A stretch of DNA of 62,972 nucleotides. It comes from UBA10427 sp003500135 (lineage in GTDB: Bacteria; Bacteroidota; Bacteroidia; Cytophagales; Cyclobacteriaceae). Each line of letters opens with the position of its first letter. The first letter of the stretch is position 1. Location of the stretch: positions 1 through 62,972 of the forward strand of contig CAWZYQ010000004.1 in NCBI GenBank assembly GCA_963966275.1, given 5' to 3'. Position numbers and translations under genes: made by a program. Shown piece after piece: positions 8,431 through 17,295 of this stretch. The notes beneath the pieces are model-generated. The model worked only from the letters and a program-made list of their open reading frames with translations. It did no database searches and was not told the origin of the DNA.

Positions 8431-10290
8431 TCAAAATACCACGCCTATATTGATACCGATTCTAAGACTTATTATAAAATCAGACTGGTTTAAGTCATCA
8501 AAGAGTACATCATAAGCCTGATTTCCCTCAAAATTCTTGTCAAGCATTCTGTAGCCAACACCAAGGCCGACGAAGAAATCAATCGAATAACCGAGTTTTC
8601 GAACGTCTTTTTGCCAGCTTTCGCCAAATGTTTTGATTATGCGGTTGCCCACCATAAATCCGTATTCAAAATCCATTTCCTGTGCGCTAATTCGAATAAA
8701 TACCGGTTGTTGTACAGCGCTGTCAAGTATATTGGCATAATGAGTAAGGCTCGTGAAGCGTATTTCGTGGGCGAAATATGGTACACCTAGGTTCGTTTCC
8801 CGATGATAAAACTTCTGTCGGAAGGCAACATCGTATCCGCGGAAATATAATTCATTTATAGGCACATTCTGATCGTTGCGAAAGAAGGGGTTCCTAATGA
8901 TGCGCGCCTGTATTTCATATCCTAACCTTTCCTGAAAATAGTACTCCAGGGCAACCGGTAAATTATCGAGCAAAGCGCCAGCCGGATTGAACCCAAGTAT
9001 GAAACCACGGAATTCATTTACTACAGGCTGGAAATAACGAATTTCCCGTTTTTTATACTTGTAGTCAGGTTTCATATAATCTTCCGCATCTTTATCATTT
9101 TTCATGGTGGTTTCATCCGTTGGCAAATAACCCGATGGCTCCTCCTCATAGTAGGGCCTGTAATAGCCCGCAATGCTGCCATCGGGATGGTACAATTCCC
9201 ATAGCCCCACATTTACACCGTCTTCCACACGGCCTTTCATTTTAACCTTTCCATCAGCGTAATATCCTGTGTATTCACCAATCCCGGCTTCAAACAGGCA
9301 TTTGCCCTCAAGCTGGCCATCCTCGTAATAGTATTTCCATACCCCTTCATTTTTTCCACTGACCAACAGGCCTTCTACTTTGATGCTACCGCTTTCGTAG
9401 TATTCTTTATATTGTCCACTGTCCTGTTCAAAAATCCCTTCTCCTTTAAAGCCACCATCACGATGGTATAGTTTCCAATAGCCTTCTCTTTTTCCTTCCT
9501 GTAAGGCGCCTTCTGAGCTCAAAATGCCGTTGTCATGATAGTATTCCCACTTACCATTTTTTTCCCCCTTGACAAACTGGCCTTGTGCCGATTTTATACC
9601 GTTTTTATAGTAATATGTCCATATGCCCGTACGCAAACCGTTATTGAACTGACCAGAAGCCTTAATTGGACCACTTTCAAAGTAAAATTTCCATGAGCCC
9701 TCACTCAATCCTGAAATGTTTTTGCCTTCTGCTTTTAGCGCCCCCGATGGATAGAACTCCTTGTAATGTCCTGAAATACCTTCAAAAACCGTGGTGGCTT
9801 TCTTTTTTCCGTTTTCATAGAAGTATTGCCATTCACCTGTTTTTTGACCATTTTTATATTGACCTTCTATTTTTAGGTTCCCGTTTTCATAGAAGTATTG
9901 CCACGCTCCCTCTTTTTTATTTTTAACCAGTTTTCCCGACATACTTTTTTGACCATTTTCGAAATAGTATACCCACTTTCCCGTATTGATACCTTTTTTT
10001 AAGGTGCCCCGCATTTTTATATTGCCATTTTCGAAATAGTAGGTCCAAAGGCTATCAGGGGTGTTCTGATCATAAAAACCCACGGTTTTTGGCTTGCCAT
10101 TGAGGTAAAAAGATTTGTATATGCCATTTAACACAAAATTGGTAGTATCTTCCACTTCGAAAATCTCTTTAAGCTGATCCTCATTGGCGTCGTAATAAGT
10201 TTTGATAAAATAAGGCTGGCTCCAGGCCAATGTGGAAATGAACAAAAAAAATGGAAGGACAAAAACGAATATGTTTCTGACTTGTTTCAT
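8431..10290 (-). CDS. MORN-repeat (YwqK-type) protein with C-terminal barrel-like domain
   Basis: Exported protein of 619 residues with a signal peptide ending near LAWSQ. About residues 50-395 hold some 14 repeats of roughly 23 residues built around a YYFENG-like turn followed by G.W (examples: YYFENG, YFYENG, YYHDNG), the MORN_2/YwqK repeat. The last 200 residues are different: alternating hydrophobic and polar segments, ending in IGVVF, which suggests an outer-membrane beta strand domain. The function is unknown; in databases these repeats are often labelled antitoxin YwqK, a poor guide here. It is convergent with thioredoxin and divergent from glutaryl-CoA dehydrogenase. Confidence 0.8.
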   Translation of the reverse strand: MKQVRNIFVFVLPFFLFISTLAWSQPYFIKTYYDANEDQLKEIFEVEDTTNFVLNGIYKSFYLNGKPKTVGFYDQNTPDSLWTYYFENGNIKMRGTLKKGINTGKWVYYFENGQKSMSGKLVKNKKEGAWQYFYENGNLKIEGQYKNGQKTGEWQYFYENGKKKATTVFEGISGHYKEFYPSGALKAEGKNISGLSEGSWKFYFESGPIKASGQFNNGLRTGIWTYYYKNGIKSAQGQFVKGEKNGKWEYYHDNGILSSEGALQEGKREGYWKLYHRDGGFKGEGIFEQDSGQYKEYYESGSIKVEGLLVSGKNEGVWKYYYEDGQLEGKCLFEAGIGEYTGYYADGKVKMKGRVEDGVNVGLWELYHPDGSIAGYYRPYYEEEPSGYLPTDETTMKNDKDAEDYMKPDYKYKKREIRYFQPVVNEFRGFILGFNPAGALLDNLPVALEYYFQERLGYEIQARIIRNPFFRNDQNVPINELYFRGYDVAFRQKFYHRETNLGVPYFAHEIRFTSLTHYANILDSAVQQPVFIRISAQEMDFEYGFMVGNRIIKTFGESWQKDVRKLGYSIDFFVGLGVGYRMLDKNFEGNQAYDVLFDDLNQSDFIISLRIGINIGVVF

Positions 10291-10355
10291 GATAAAAGCA
10301 ACCGGAATTTGATTTGTTTCCGGTCGTTACAGCCAATCTAAAAAATTTAATACTT

Positions 10356-10363
10356 CAAAGATA
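10356..10363 (-). promoter_or_regulatory. Candidate -7 box for the MORN-repeat gene
   Basis: On the minus strand this reads TATCTTTG, an exact TAnnTTTG match, about 65 bp before the start codon. A second match (TACTTTTG) lies at 10403-10410. No -33 element is obvious for either. Confidence 0.4.
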
Positions 10364-10482
10364 GCACGGATTTATTTAATTCGCTCCGAATTGCTAAATT
10401 CACAAAAGTAAGCGCCAATTTAAAAGGCCGTTTGCGATTCGGATGATTATTTGCTGGTTTTAAGATATTTAATTGTAAAAAC

Positions 10483-11694
10483 ATGAACAACGCATCTTCG
10501 ACTATACAAAAAAGTGCAGCCCAGGACGAATTTCAATCACCAGACTTTTACCTGATTGACGACCTTTTGGGTGAAGAACATAAAATGATCCGGGGCGCTA
10601 TTCGCGACTTTGTTAAAAAAGAGATATCGCCTTATATCGAAGATTGGGCACAACAGAACCATTTCCCCAGGAATATTGTCAAATCTTTCGGTGAAATGGG
10701 GGTTTTTGGGCCCACTATCCCGCAAGCTTATGGTGGGGGAGGGATGGATGCCATATCCTATGGTTTGATCATGCAGGAAGTGGAACGTGGCGATTCAGGT
10801 ATGCGTTCCACGGCATCGGTACAAAGTTCCCTGGTTATGTTTCCTATTCACGAGTTTGGTTCGGATGTACAAAAAGAGAAGTATCTTCCCAGACTGGCCA
10901 GCGGGGAAATATTGGGTTGCTTTGGACTGACCGAACCCGATCACGGGTCAAATCCGGGGGGGATGACCACGCATTTTGAAGATAAGGGCGGTTACTATTT
11001 GCTAAACGGTGCAAAAATGTGGATTTCTAATGCTCCGGAAGCAGATATTGCAGTTGTGTGGGCCAAAAATGAAGAAGGTAGGGTTCACGGTTTGATTGTT
11101 GAAAGAGGTATGGAAGGCTTTACAACGCCGGAAACACACAATAAGTGGTCGCTCAGGGCAAGCTCTACCGGCGAACTTGTTTTTGCAGATGTAAAAGTAC
11201 CAAAGGAAAATATTTTACCGGGAAGAAGCGGTTTGGGAGCCCCGTTAAAATGTCTTGACAAAGCGCGCTATGGTATCGCATGGGGCGCGGTAGGGGCAGC
11301 CATGGATTGTTACGATTCCGCCAGGAGGTATGCCCTGGAAAGAATACAGTTTGAGAAACCTATTGCGGCGTTTCAGTTGACCCAAAAAAAACTTTCTGAA
11401 ATGCTCACAGAAATCACCAAGGCACAATTGTTATGCTGGCGACTGGGCAAACTGATGGATGAGGGGAAAGTGACTTCCGCGCAAATATCTTTGGCGAAGC
11501 GTAACAACGTAGAAATGGCGCTTGACATTGCCCGGGAGGCCCGGCAAATACATGGTGGAATGGGCATCACCGGCGAATACCCTATTATGCGTCATATGAT
11601 GAACCTGGAATCAGTAATTACTTATGAAGGCACGCACGATATCCATTTGCTGATATTGGGGCATGAGATTACGGGTATACCGGCATTTAAATAG
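10483..11694 (+). CDS. gcdH: Acyl-CoA dehydrogenase, glutaryl-CoA dehydrogenase type
   Basis: FAD-dependent enzyme of 403 residues that by family oxidises and decarboxylates glutaryl-CoA to crotonyl-CoA in lysine and tryptophan breakdown. The FAD/substrate signature CFGLTEPDHGSNPGGM is the version seen in glutaryl-CoA dehydrogenases, and the C-terminus holds the catalytic base Glu in TYEGTHDIH followed by LGHEITGIPAFK, also typical of this subfamily. RQIHGGMGITGEYPIMRH is the conserved FAD loop. No partner genes (electron transfer flavoprotein) are nearby. It is convergent with the YdcF-type gene, with four bases between the stops. The ATG at 10483 agrees with family length. Confidence 0.9.
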   Translation: MNNASSTIQKSAAQDEFQSPDFYLIDDLLGEEHKMIRGAIRDFVKKEISPYIEDWAQQNHFPRNIVKSFGEMGVFGPTIPQAYGGGGMDAISYGLIMQEVERGDSGMRSTASVQSSLVMFPIHEFGSDVQKEKYLPRLASGEILGCFGLTEPDHGSNPGGMTTHFEDKGGYYLLNGAKMWISNAPEADIAVVWAKNEEGRVHGLIVERGMEGFTTPETHNKWSLRASSTGELVFADVKVPKENILPGRSGLGAPLKCLDKARYGIAWGAVGAAMDCYDSARRYALERIQFEKPIAAFQLTQKKLSEMLTEITKAQLLCWRLGKLMDEGKVTSAQISLAKRNNVEMALDIAREARQIHGGMGITGEYPIMRHMMNLESVITYEGTHDIHLLILGHEITGIPAFK

Positions 11695-11698
11695 TTAA

Positions 11699-12469
11699 TT
11701 AAATTTTACCGGTAATGTCATAGGCCAAATAACCGATCCACTCCTTTATTAATATCTCCCAATTGACCAAAGGTATGGCGCTTGGTAAAAAAGCGCCAAA
11801 GTTGTAACGGTCTTCCTTAATGGTAGCGTAAAAATCTGCTGAAAAGGGAATCACTTCCAGGCCGGCGCTTCTAAAGCAGGCCTCCGATCGTCGCATGTGA
11901 AAGGCTGAGGTTATCAGTATATATGGGCCCTGGGCCCCCTTTTTACGTAGTATTTCGGATGTGAGTTTGGCATTCTCATAAGTGTTTCTGGCAGTGCTTT
12001 CAATAATGATATCCTCCCTGTCTACGCCACACATTAGGTAAAAATCCAATACAGGATTGTTGTTTTTATATGCTCCTTCAAAAAGGTCGGAATTGCCACC
12101 GCTAAACAATATTTTCTTGACTTTACCTGCCTTATAAAGGTTAAGGGCGTGGGTTATGCGTTCAGCGCCTTTGTGAAAAAAAAGCCGGTCGTTAGGGTTA
12201 CGCTTGGTATCTTCGGTACCGCCTAAAACGATAGCATATTCGCAACTGTCTGGCAGGCTGCTGATTGGGATAGCGGGAATTTCCCAGCTTCGCATACAGG
12301 TATCGTATAAAAAACCATTCGTGAAAATGAGAAACCAGAAAACAGCCAGAATGTGCAATCGCTTTTTCCAAATCTTCTTTTTGAGCAGAAATGAGGCTAT
12401 CAAAATCAATAAGATCTGATAAAACGGCTTAATGAGGAAAACTAAAATTTTGGAAAGTATGAAAAACAT
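11699..12469 (-). CDS. YdcF / ElyC-type DUF218 membrane protein
   Basis: Protein of 256 residues. Two hydrophobic segments at the N-terminus (about 5-28 and 35-55) anchor it, followed by a DUF218 domain with YAIVLGG, LFSGGNS, ESTARNTYENA and ITSAFHMRRS motifs, which are the family hallmarks. E. coli relatives ElyC and SanA act in envelope integrity, possibly at the lipid carrier step of peptidoglycan synthesis; that role here is inferred. Its start lies 9 bp downstream of the stop of the large ABC gene on the same strand, so the two are probably co-transcribed. Confidence 0.85.
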   Translation of the reverse strand: MFFILSKILVFLIKPFYQILLILIASFLLKKKIWKKRLHILAVFWFLIFTNGFLYDTCMRSWEIPAIPISSLPDSCEYAIVLGGTEDTKRNPNDRLFFHKGAERITHALNLYKAGKVKKILFSGGNSDLFEGAYKNNNPVLDFYLMCGVDREDIIIESTARNTYENAKLTSEILRKKGAQGPYILITSAFHMRRSEACFRSAGLEVIPFSADFYATIKEDRYNFGAFLPSAIPLVNWEILIKEWIGYLAYDITGKI

Positions 12470-12478
12470 GATATTGAA

Positions 12479-15400
12479 TTAATATTTGCGATTAACGATC
12501 CTTCTTAGCGCTTCAAAATATAGCGTGATGTACAATAAAAACGTCATGATCCATATAATCGCGATATTAAAATAAAGCGTATCGAAATAATAACCTAAAA
12601 AATATTTTCTACTTAGATAAAAAGGGCCATTGAAATCCAAAGTATGCTTTGGGTCCGGGTTCATATAAATGATATTGATGCGTTGATAAAATTCGTTATT
12701 ATCTTCAATGATCCTGTGTTTGTTATTAGTGTTTTTAACCATATTGGAGAGTCTGTCATTGGTATGGCGTTTTTTCATCTCGATAAATTCCTGGCCCGTC
12801 CAGACTTCATTACTATAATGATCGACTAGCTCTTCTTTTTGCTTTTGGCAATCGCCCAATCTTTTTTTGTAAAAACGGGACAATTGATCTAGAAACTTCA
12901 CTGTTTTGCGATAGACTGCAGAATCAAATTTGTGGGGATACAGATTGTCAATTTCTGAAAACTTATCGCGTCCGATCAATTCCAGTTCTTCTGCTATTTC
13001 ATGTCGTATTAGATTAAATCCCCTTGCATATGCCTCCTCGTCAACTTCTTCTTTATTGGTATAAGATACGAGTGCGGTTTCCAATTTGCTTTTAAGTTCT
13101 GGAATAAGGTAAACAGACTTGAATGAAGCATTAGCAGCATCTTTATCCAGTTCGAAAAAGACTTTTTCAAATCTATTATTTTTAAATTGATTAACCATTA
13201 AGGCCTCTAAAGCCCACCTGGAAGCGATTATGTTACCGACAAAGGGAACCTGGGTGCGGGATGTAAATGAGGGGTTGAGTTTATCGAAAGGGACCACTGC
13301 TCCACTCAATAGGATTTGTGGTATAAGCATTAATGGCACAAGGATATATATCGTAACTACGGAATCAAAAGCGGAGGAAATATTAAGGCCGAGTAGATTG
13401 GCAAAACAGGCGCAGGAAAATAGAACCAGCCAATAGGACAAATAAAATCCATGGATTTCTATCAAAAAATTGCCCACCAATACAAAAGCAAGGGTCTGTA
13501 TGGCAGAGATTAGAAATAAGATCCCGATTTTTGAAAGGAGGTAGGCATTTCTGCTTAAATGGAGAAATTTCTCGCGTTGAAGTACCTTCCGATCTTTAAT
13601 GATCTCTTCAGCACTTACCACCATACCCATAAAAATAGCTACTATGACCGCCATAAATATATAGGTTGGCAAATTAATATTTTCCTGGAGTGTGTAATTT
13701 GAAGGATTAAAACCGTCACCGGGATAATATCTGATAAGCATGGCAAGAACCAGCGCTAAAACCGGCGCTTCCAGCAGGTTGATGGTCAGGTATTGTGTGT
13801 TATATATTTTTGTGAGCAGATCACGTTTCGAAAAAATTTTGACCTGGTTGAAAAAACGAGGAGTCTTGAATTGGGCAGATATTTTTTTGGAAACATTCTT
13901 TACTCTCGAAGCTACATGTGTCTCCTTGTATTTTGCAAACCACCATTCCGGACTTTTTTTCCTGTCACGTGTGGGGTTTCCATGTTCATCCACTATATGG
14001 TCGTCGAGAATATCAAATATTTTTTCCGGGTTTACGTTTCCGCACCGATCACAAATACTTTCGGTATTGTCTACCAACTGAAGTTGCTGGCGCATATAAT
14101 CAAGCGCTTCAAGGGGCGCCCCGTAGTACACGGGAAAACCACCAACGTCGAGAATGAACAGTTTGTCAAAGCTTTTGAATATTTCGGAGGAAGGTTGGTG
14201 GATAACGACAAAAATGAGTAGACCTTTTGTAGCCAGTTCATTCAAAAGGTCAATTATATTTTCTGAATCACGGGAAGACAAACCACTTGTTGGTTCATCT
14301 AAAAACAGAACCGGCGGTTCGCGAATAATCTCAAGGGCAATATTTAATCGCTTGCGCTGCCCGCCACTAATCGTTTTTTGAAGAGGGTTGCCAACTTTTA
14401 AATTTCGCACACCATATAACCCCAGGTCATTCAGGGTTTTATTGACCTTTCGTTTTAGTTCTATTTCGTCAAAATGATCGAGACTTAGTTTTGCTGCGAA
14501 ATACAGGTTTTCATAAACTGTTAATTTATCGAATAACAGGTCGTCTTGTGGCACATAACCAATCAGCCCTTTGGCCGCCTCTTTATCCTGGTGAATGTCG
14601 AAGTCATTAATTGTAACTTTTCCTTCACTTGGTCGCAAATTGCCGTTTAGTACATTAAGCAAAGTGGTTTTTCCTGAACCGCTTGCTCCCATTATGCCTA
14701 TTAATTGCCCTTCTTTTTCGGAAATATCAATATCGTGAAGCCCATATTTGCCATTTTGGAATTGATAGTTGACCTGAGTGGTATTGAATGTAAGCGAAGG
14801 TAATTTGTGCCCTTTATGAAAATATTGAATGATTTCATTGTAGTAAATGGAGCGGTTACTTAGATCAGAGTTTATTTTTGTACCGGGAAGAATGGCATAA
14901 ATAGATTGTTGTTTGGCCGGGGAATTATTAATGTATACCGTGTCTTTCCCCTTGTATTTCATAAATAGCCGGCCGGAATGGGGCAACCCTAATATGATAA
15001 CTTTATTGATCTTGGCATCGGTATTGGTCTGGCCTATTTTATAATTGTCATTCTCAGAGTCCCTGATAAAGGTTAGGTAATGAACCTCATTTTTCGGGTT
15101 GTATTGGTCGAATTGGTGGAATTCGATCAGTAATTCAAAATCCTTGGGCGCAATGTTGAGGTTTTGTGAAATTTTCCTGAGAAGCGCCATTTCGAATTCC
15201 CCGATTTCGCCATTGGCCAAAATCAATTGAGACAGCTCCAGGATTAAAATATGACGCTGGCCAATGCTCGATTCTTTCAAAAGTGATTTGGAGTAATCAT
15301 CAATCAGTTCTTCGATTGCTTTCTTATCGGGATTAGATTTGCTGATCTTCTCGAGTGATTTTTGGAAATAATTGAAATAGGTCTTTACCAGCCGTTCATT

Positions 15401-15514
15401 GAGCGATTTCAGAAGAAGTTTTTTTACTTTTTCGACTTCAGCCTGCTTGGCGCCTTCAGAATAGATCATAGCGGCAAATAGCCGAAGGACAGCTCGAAGT
15501 ATGAAGTCACTCAT
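12479..15514 (-). CDS. Large ABC-2 type transporter: helical N-domain, ATPase and permease fused
   Basis: A 1011-residue half-transporter of ABCG-like domain order. Residues 1-145 are helical and resemble a TerB-type domain (ILANGEIGEFEMALLRKI); about 150-235 may be an FHA-like beta region; the ABC ATPase follows with Walker A GASGSGKTT near residue 276, signature ISGGQRKR and Walker B VLFLDEPTSGL. A linker with a CDRC motif leads to an ABC-2 membrane domain. A soluble insert of about 180 residues sits before the last hydrophobic segment. The substrate is unknown. It is preceded by a lipoprotein gene on the same strand but separated from it by a terminator, and is followed closely by the YdcF-type gene. 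Confidence 0.85.
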   Translation of the reverse strand: MSDFILRAVLRLFAAMIYSEGAKQAEVEKVKKLLLKSLNERLVKTYFNYFQKSLEKISKSNPDKKAIEELIDDYSKSLLKESSIGQRHILILELSQLILANGEIGEFEMALLRKISQNLNIAPKDFELLIEFHQFDQYNPKNEVHYLTFIRDSENDNYKIGQTNTDAKINKVIILGLPHSGRLFMKYKGKDTVYINNSPAKQQSIYAILPGTKINSDLSNRSIYYNEIIQYFHKGHKLPSLTFNTTQVNYQFQNGKYGLHDIDISEKEGQLIGIMGASGSGKTTLLNVLNGNLRPSEGKVTINDFDIHQDKEAAKGLIGYVPQDDLLFDKLTVYENLYFAAKLSLDHFDEIELKRKVNKTLNDLGLYGVRNLKVGNPLQKTISGGQRKRLNIALEIIREPPVLFLDEPTSGLSSRDSENIIDLLNELATKGLLIFVVIHQPSSEIFKSFDKLFILDVGGFPVYYGAPLEALDYMRQQLQLVDNTESICDRCGNVNPEKIFDILDDHIVDEHGNPTRDRKKSPEWWFAKYKETHVASRVKNVSKKISAQFKTPRFFNQVKIFSKRDLLTKIYNTQYLTINLLEAPVLALVLAMLIRYYPGDGFNPSNYTLQENINLPTYIFMAVIVAIFMGMVVSAEEIIKDRKVLQREKFLHLSRNAYLLSKIGILFLISAIQTLAFVLVGNFLIEIHGFYLSYWLVLFSCACFANLLGLNISSAFDSVVTIYILVPLMLIPQILLSGAVVPFDKLNPSFTSRTQVPFVGNIIASRWALEALMVNQFKNNRFEKVFFELDKDAANASFKSVYLIPELKSKLETALVSYTNKEEVDEEAYARGFNLIRHEIAEELELIGRDKFSEIDNLYPHKFDSAVYRKTVKFLDQLSRFYKKRLGDCQKQKEELVDHYSNEVWTGQEFIEMKKRHTNDRLSNMVKNTNNKHRIIEDNNEFYQRINIIYMNPDPKHTLDFNGPFYLSRKYFLGYYFDTLYFNIAIIWIMTFLLYITLYFEALRRIVNRKY

Positions 15515-15593
15515 GATTTTTAGGGTTTGAACATAAATATATGCATTGGTGGTAAATTACAAGAATTGAATGAAACGTTAATGTTTTGGAAAT

Positions 15594-15626
15594 AAAAAAA
15601 GGCATTAGGTATACCCCAATGCCTTT
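15594..15626 (-). terminator. Intrinsic terminator after the lipoprotein gene
   Basis: On the minus strand AAAGGCATT pairs with AATGCCTTT around a GGTATACC core, followed by seven T. It lies 20 bp after the stop of the lipoprotein gene and separates it from the ABC gene. Confidence 0.85.
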
Positions 15627-15645
15627 CATTTAAATATTTTTTTGA

Positions 15646-16554
15646 TTATCCTTCGATCACCTGTGTTCTTAGGGTTTCTGTTTTAGAAATGATATCAGCC
15701 AGCGCCTCATCACTCAGCACATCGCTACCCTGACCGCTACTAATTTTTTCCTCACCGCCAAATTCTTCATAGGCAGCTTGTAATTCTTTTAATGAGCTCA
15801 TGGTATTGTTGATCCACCCCGTTTTATTATCCAACGATTCCAATAAACTGATCACGTCGTTCAACGACTCTTCCTGACCAACTAAAACCCGGATCATGGG
15901 TGTTAAAATGGTCATTCTTTGGTCATCAGCTAATATGTCTTTAGGATAGGTATCAATAATTTGCGTAGCGATATATAAACCTTCAATGAAGGTGCCAGTA
16001 ACCACAAGCGCTGCTACACTACCACGGTCACTTTCATTCAGGTACTGATCACTATTTGAAATGGCTTCATCGAGAATACTTGCCAATGAATCAGTATTGG
16101 TGAGGTTTTGTTCAAATCTTTCAAGAATTTTTAAATCAATAGCCTCACTGATGCCAAGTTCATCGGCCATCTTTACGCAGACATCCATGTAATTCAAAGC
16201 CTCCTGTGTTTTGCCATAGCTGCTTAGATATCCGATATCAGTTGCATAAACCCCCAGGTTAAGAGCTGTTACACTCGCATTGTTTAAGTATGTCTCGTAA
16301 TTTCCGATATCATTAGTCAGACTTGGGTTAAAGTCAGCTCCTGTACTTTGAATCAGATAAGGGACTTCTGAAGGGTTCGGGATTTCATAAATAACTTTTT
16401 CAACTTTTTCAGTTATTTCTTCAGCAGCTTCGTCAAATTCCTTCGACGCTTCGCTTGATTCTTTCTTTTTTTCAGAACCACATGAAGCAAAGAATAGAAC
16501 AATACTGAAGATTGCTGCGATTTTAACGGGTACTTTAAATAGTTTACTTCTCAT
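15646..16554 (-). CDS. Uncharacterised lipoprotein
   Basis: Predicted lipoprotein of 302 residues with the lipobox FFASC (Cys near residue 25) and a charged, Lys/Glu-rich linker after it. The rest looks largely helical (for example the stretch starting YLNNASVTALNLGVYATDIGY), with no catalytic motif that I recognise. It has its own candidate promoter and terminator, so it is probably a single-gene transcript. Function unknown. Confidence 0.8.
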   Translation of the reverse strand: MRSKLFKVPVKIAAIFSIVLFFASCGSEKKKESSEASKEFDEAAEEITEKVEKVIYEIPNPSEVPYLIQSTGADFNPSLTNDIGNYETYLNNASVTALNLGVYATDIGYLSSYGKTQEALNYMDVCVKMADELGISEAIDLKILERFEQNLTNTDSLASILDEAISNSDQYLNESDRGSVAALVVTGTFIEGLYIATQIIDTYPKDILADDQRMTILTPMIRVLVGQEESLNDVISLLESLDNKTGWINNTMSSLKELQAAYEEFGGEEKISSGQGSDVLSDEALADIISKTETLRTQVIEG

Positions 16555-16590
16555 ATTAATGTTCGTTTAAGATCAGGTTGAATAACACTT

Positions 16591-16598
16591 CAAATATA
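16591..16598 (-). promoter_or_regulatory. Candidate -7 box for the lipoprotein gene
   Basis: The minus strand reads TATATTTG here, an exact TAnnTTTG match, 36 bp before the ATG at 16554. No clear -33 TTTG. Confidence 0.5.
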
Positions 16599-16731
16599 TT
16601 AATTTTTGTCAAGAATCATTATGAAAGCAAAATCTATAAGAAAATACTTTATGTGCGTGCCTGATGGACTAGTTTTGAAGTAGCCTTTACAAATTGTAGT
16701 TAATACTTTAAATTCGCACAAACAGAAAACT

Positions 16732-17034
16732 ATGATCAAGCATGTAGTGATGTGGCGCTTTAAGGCAGAAGCCGAGGGGAACAATGCCGAAAAGAATAAA
16801 AGCCTGGTCGCTCAAAAGCTCCAGGAGTTGACTAACGCTATCAATGGGATTGAATCACTGGAAACAGGCTTTGATATCAACAGGTCTGAAGCGGCATATG
16901 ACCTGGTACTCATTACAACTCATAAAAATCCGGATGCCCTTCGAAATTATCAGCAGCATCCCGATCATATAGAAGTAGCAGCTTTTATTGGGAAAGTGGT
17001 GCATGAGAGAGTCGTAGTTGATTTTGAATATTGA
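16732..17034 (+). CDS. Dabb family (stress-responsive A/B barrel) protein
   Basis: Small cytosolic protein of 100 residues. It begins MIKHVVMWRF and contains the LVLITTHKNPDAL and YQQHPDHIEVAAFI runs that define the dimeric alpha/beta-barrel (Dabb) family. The family includes plant stress proteins and some enzymes, and the bacterial function is usually unknown. It is divergent from the lipoprotein gene and is followed 42 bp later by a small unknown gene. Confidence 0.88.
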   Translation: MIKHVVMWRFKAEAEGNNAEKNKSLVAQKLQELTNAINGIESLETGFDINRSEAAYDLVLITTHKNPDALRNYQQHPDHIEVAAFIGKVVHERVVVDFEY

Positions 17035-17076
17035 TTAAATCATTTGAACGCAGCAGGTTTTATAGAATTGAATTTA

Positions 17077-17295
17077 ATGGACCGGATAAAGACGCTTTAT
17101 GAGCAAGGTTCATTTATTGTGGCTATAAGATATTATGGCTATAAGGTAAATCTGTACCTGCTGAATAATTTTTATGTAGAGGTATTTTATAATCACAAGC
17201 TCGATAAGATTGAAAAAGTTTTGCCAATGGAAAAGCATTCCAATCGCATGAAATTTTATGCCGATCAAATCCGCCTGCCTTCTCCGTTGTATTAA
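17077..17295 (+). CDS. Small hypothetical protein
   Basis: A 72-residue protein starting at the ATG at 17077 (MDRIKTLYEQGSF); a longer frame from the TTG at 17044 is less likely. It has alternating hydrophobic and aromatic residues (YYGYKVNLYLLNNFYVEVFY) suggestive of a small beta sheet, with basic residues after it. No family recognised. It follows the Dabb gene on the same strand. Its stop codon directly abuts that of porU on the other strand. Confidence 0.65.
   Translation: MDRIKTLYEQGSFIVAIRYYGYKVNLYLLNNFYVEVFYNHKLDKIEKVLPMEKHSNRMKFYADQIRLPSPLY

Noticed and set aside
13793..14221. Open frame of 142 codons on the plus strand inside the large ABC gene
   Set aside because: It is the shadow of the ATPase-linker coding region; no start signal or family.
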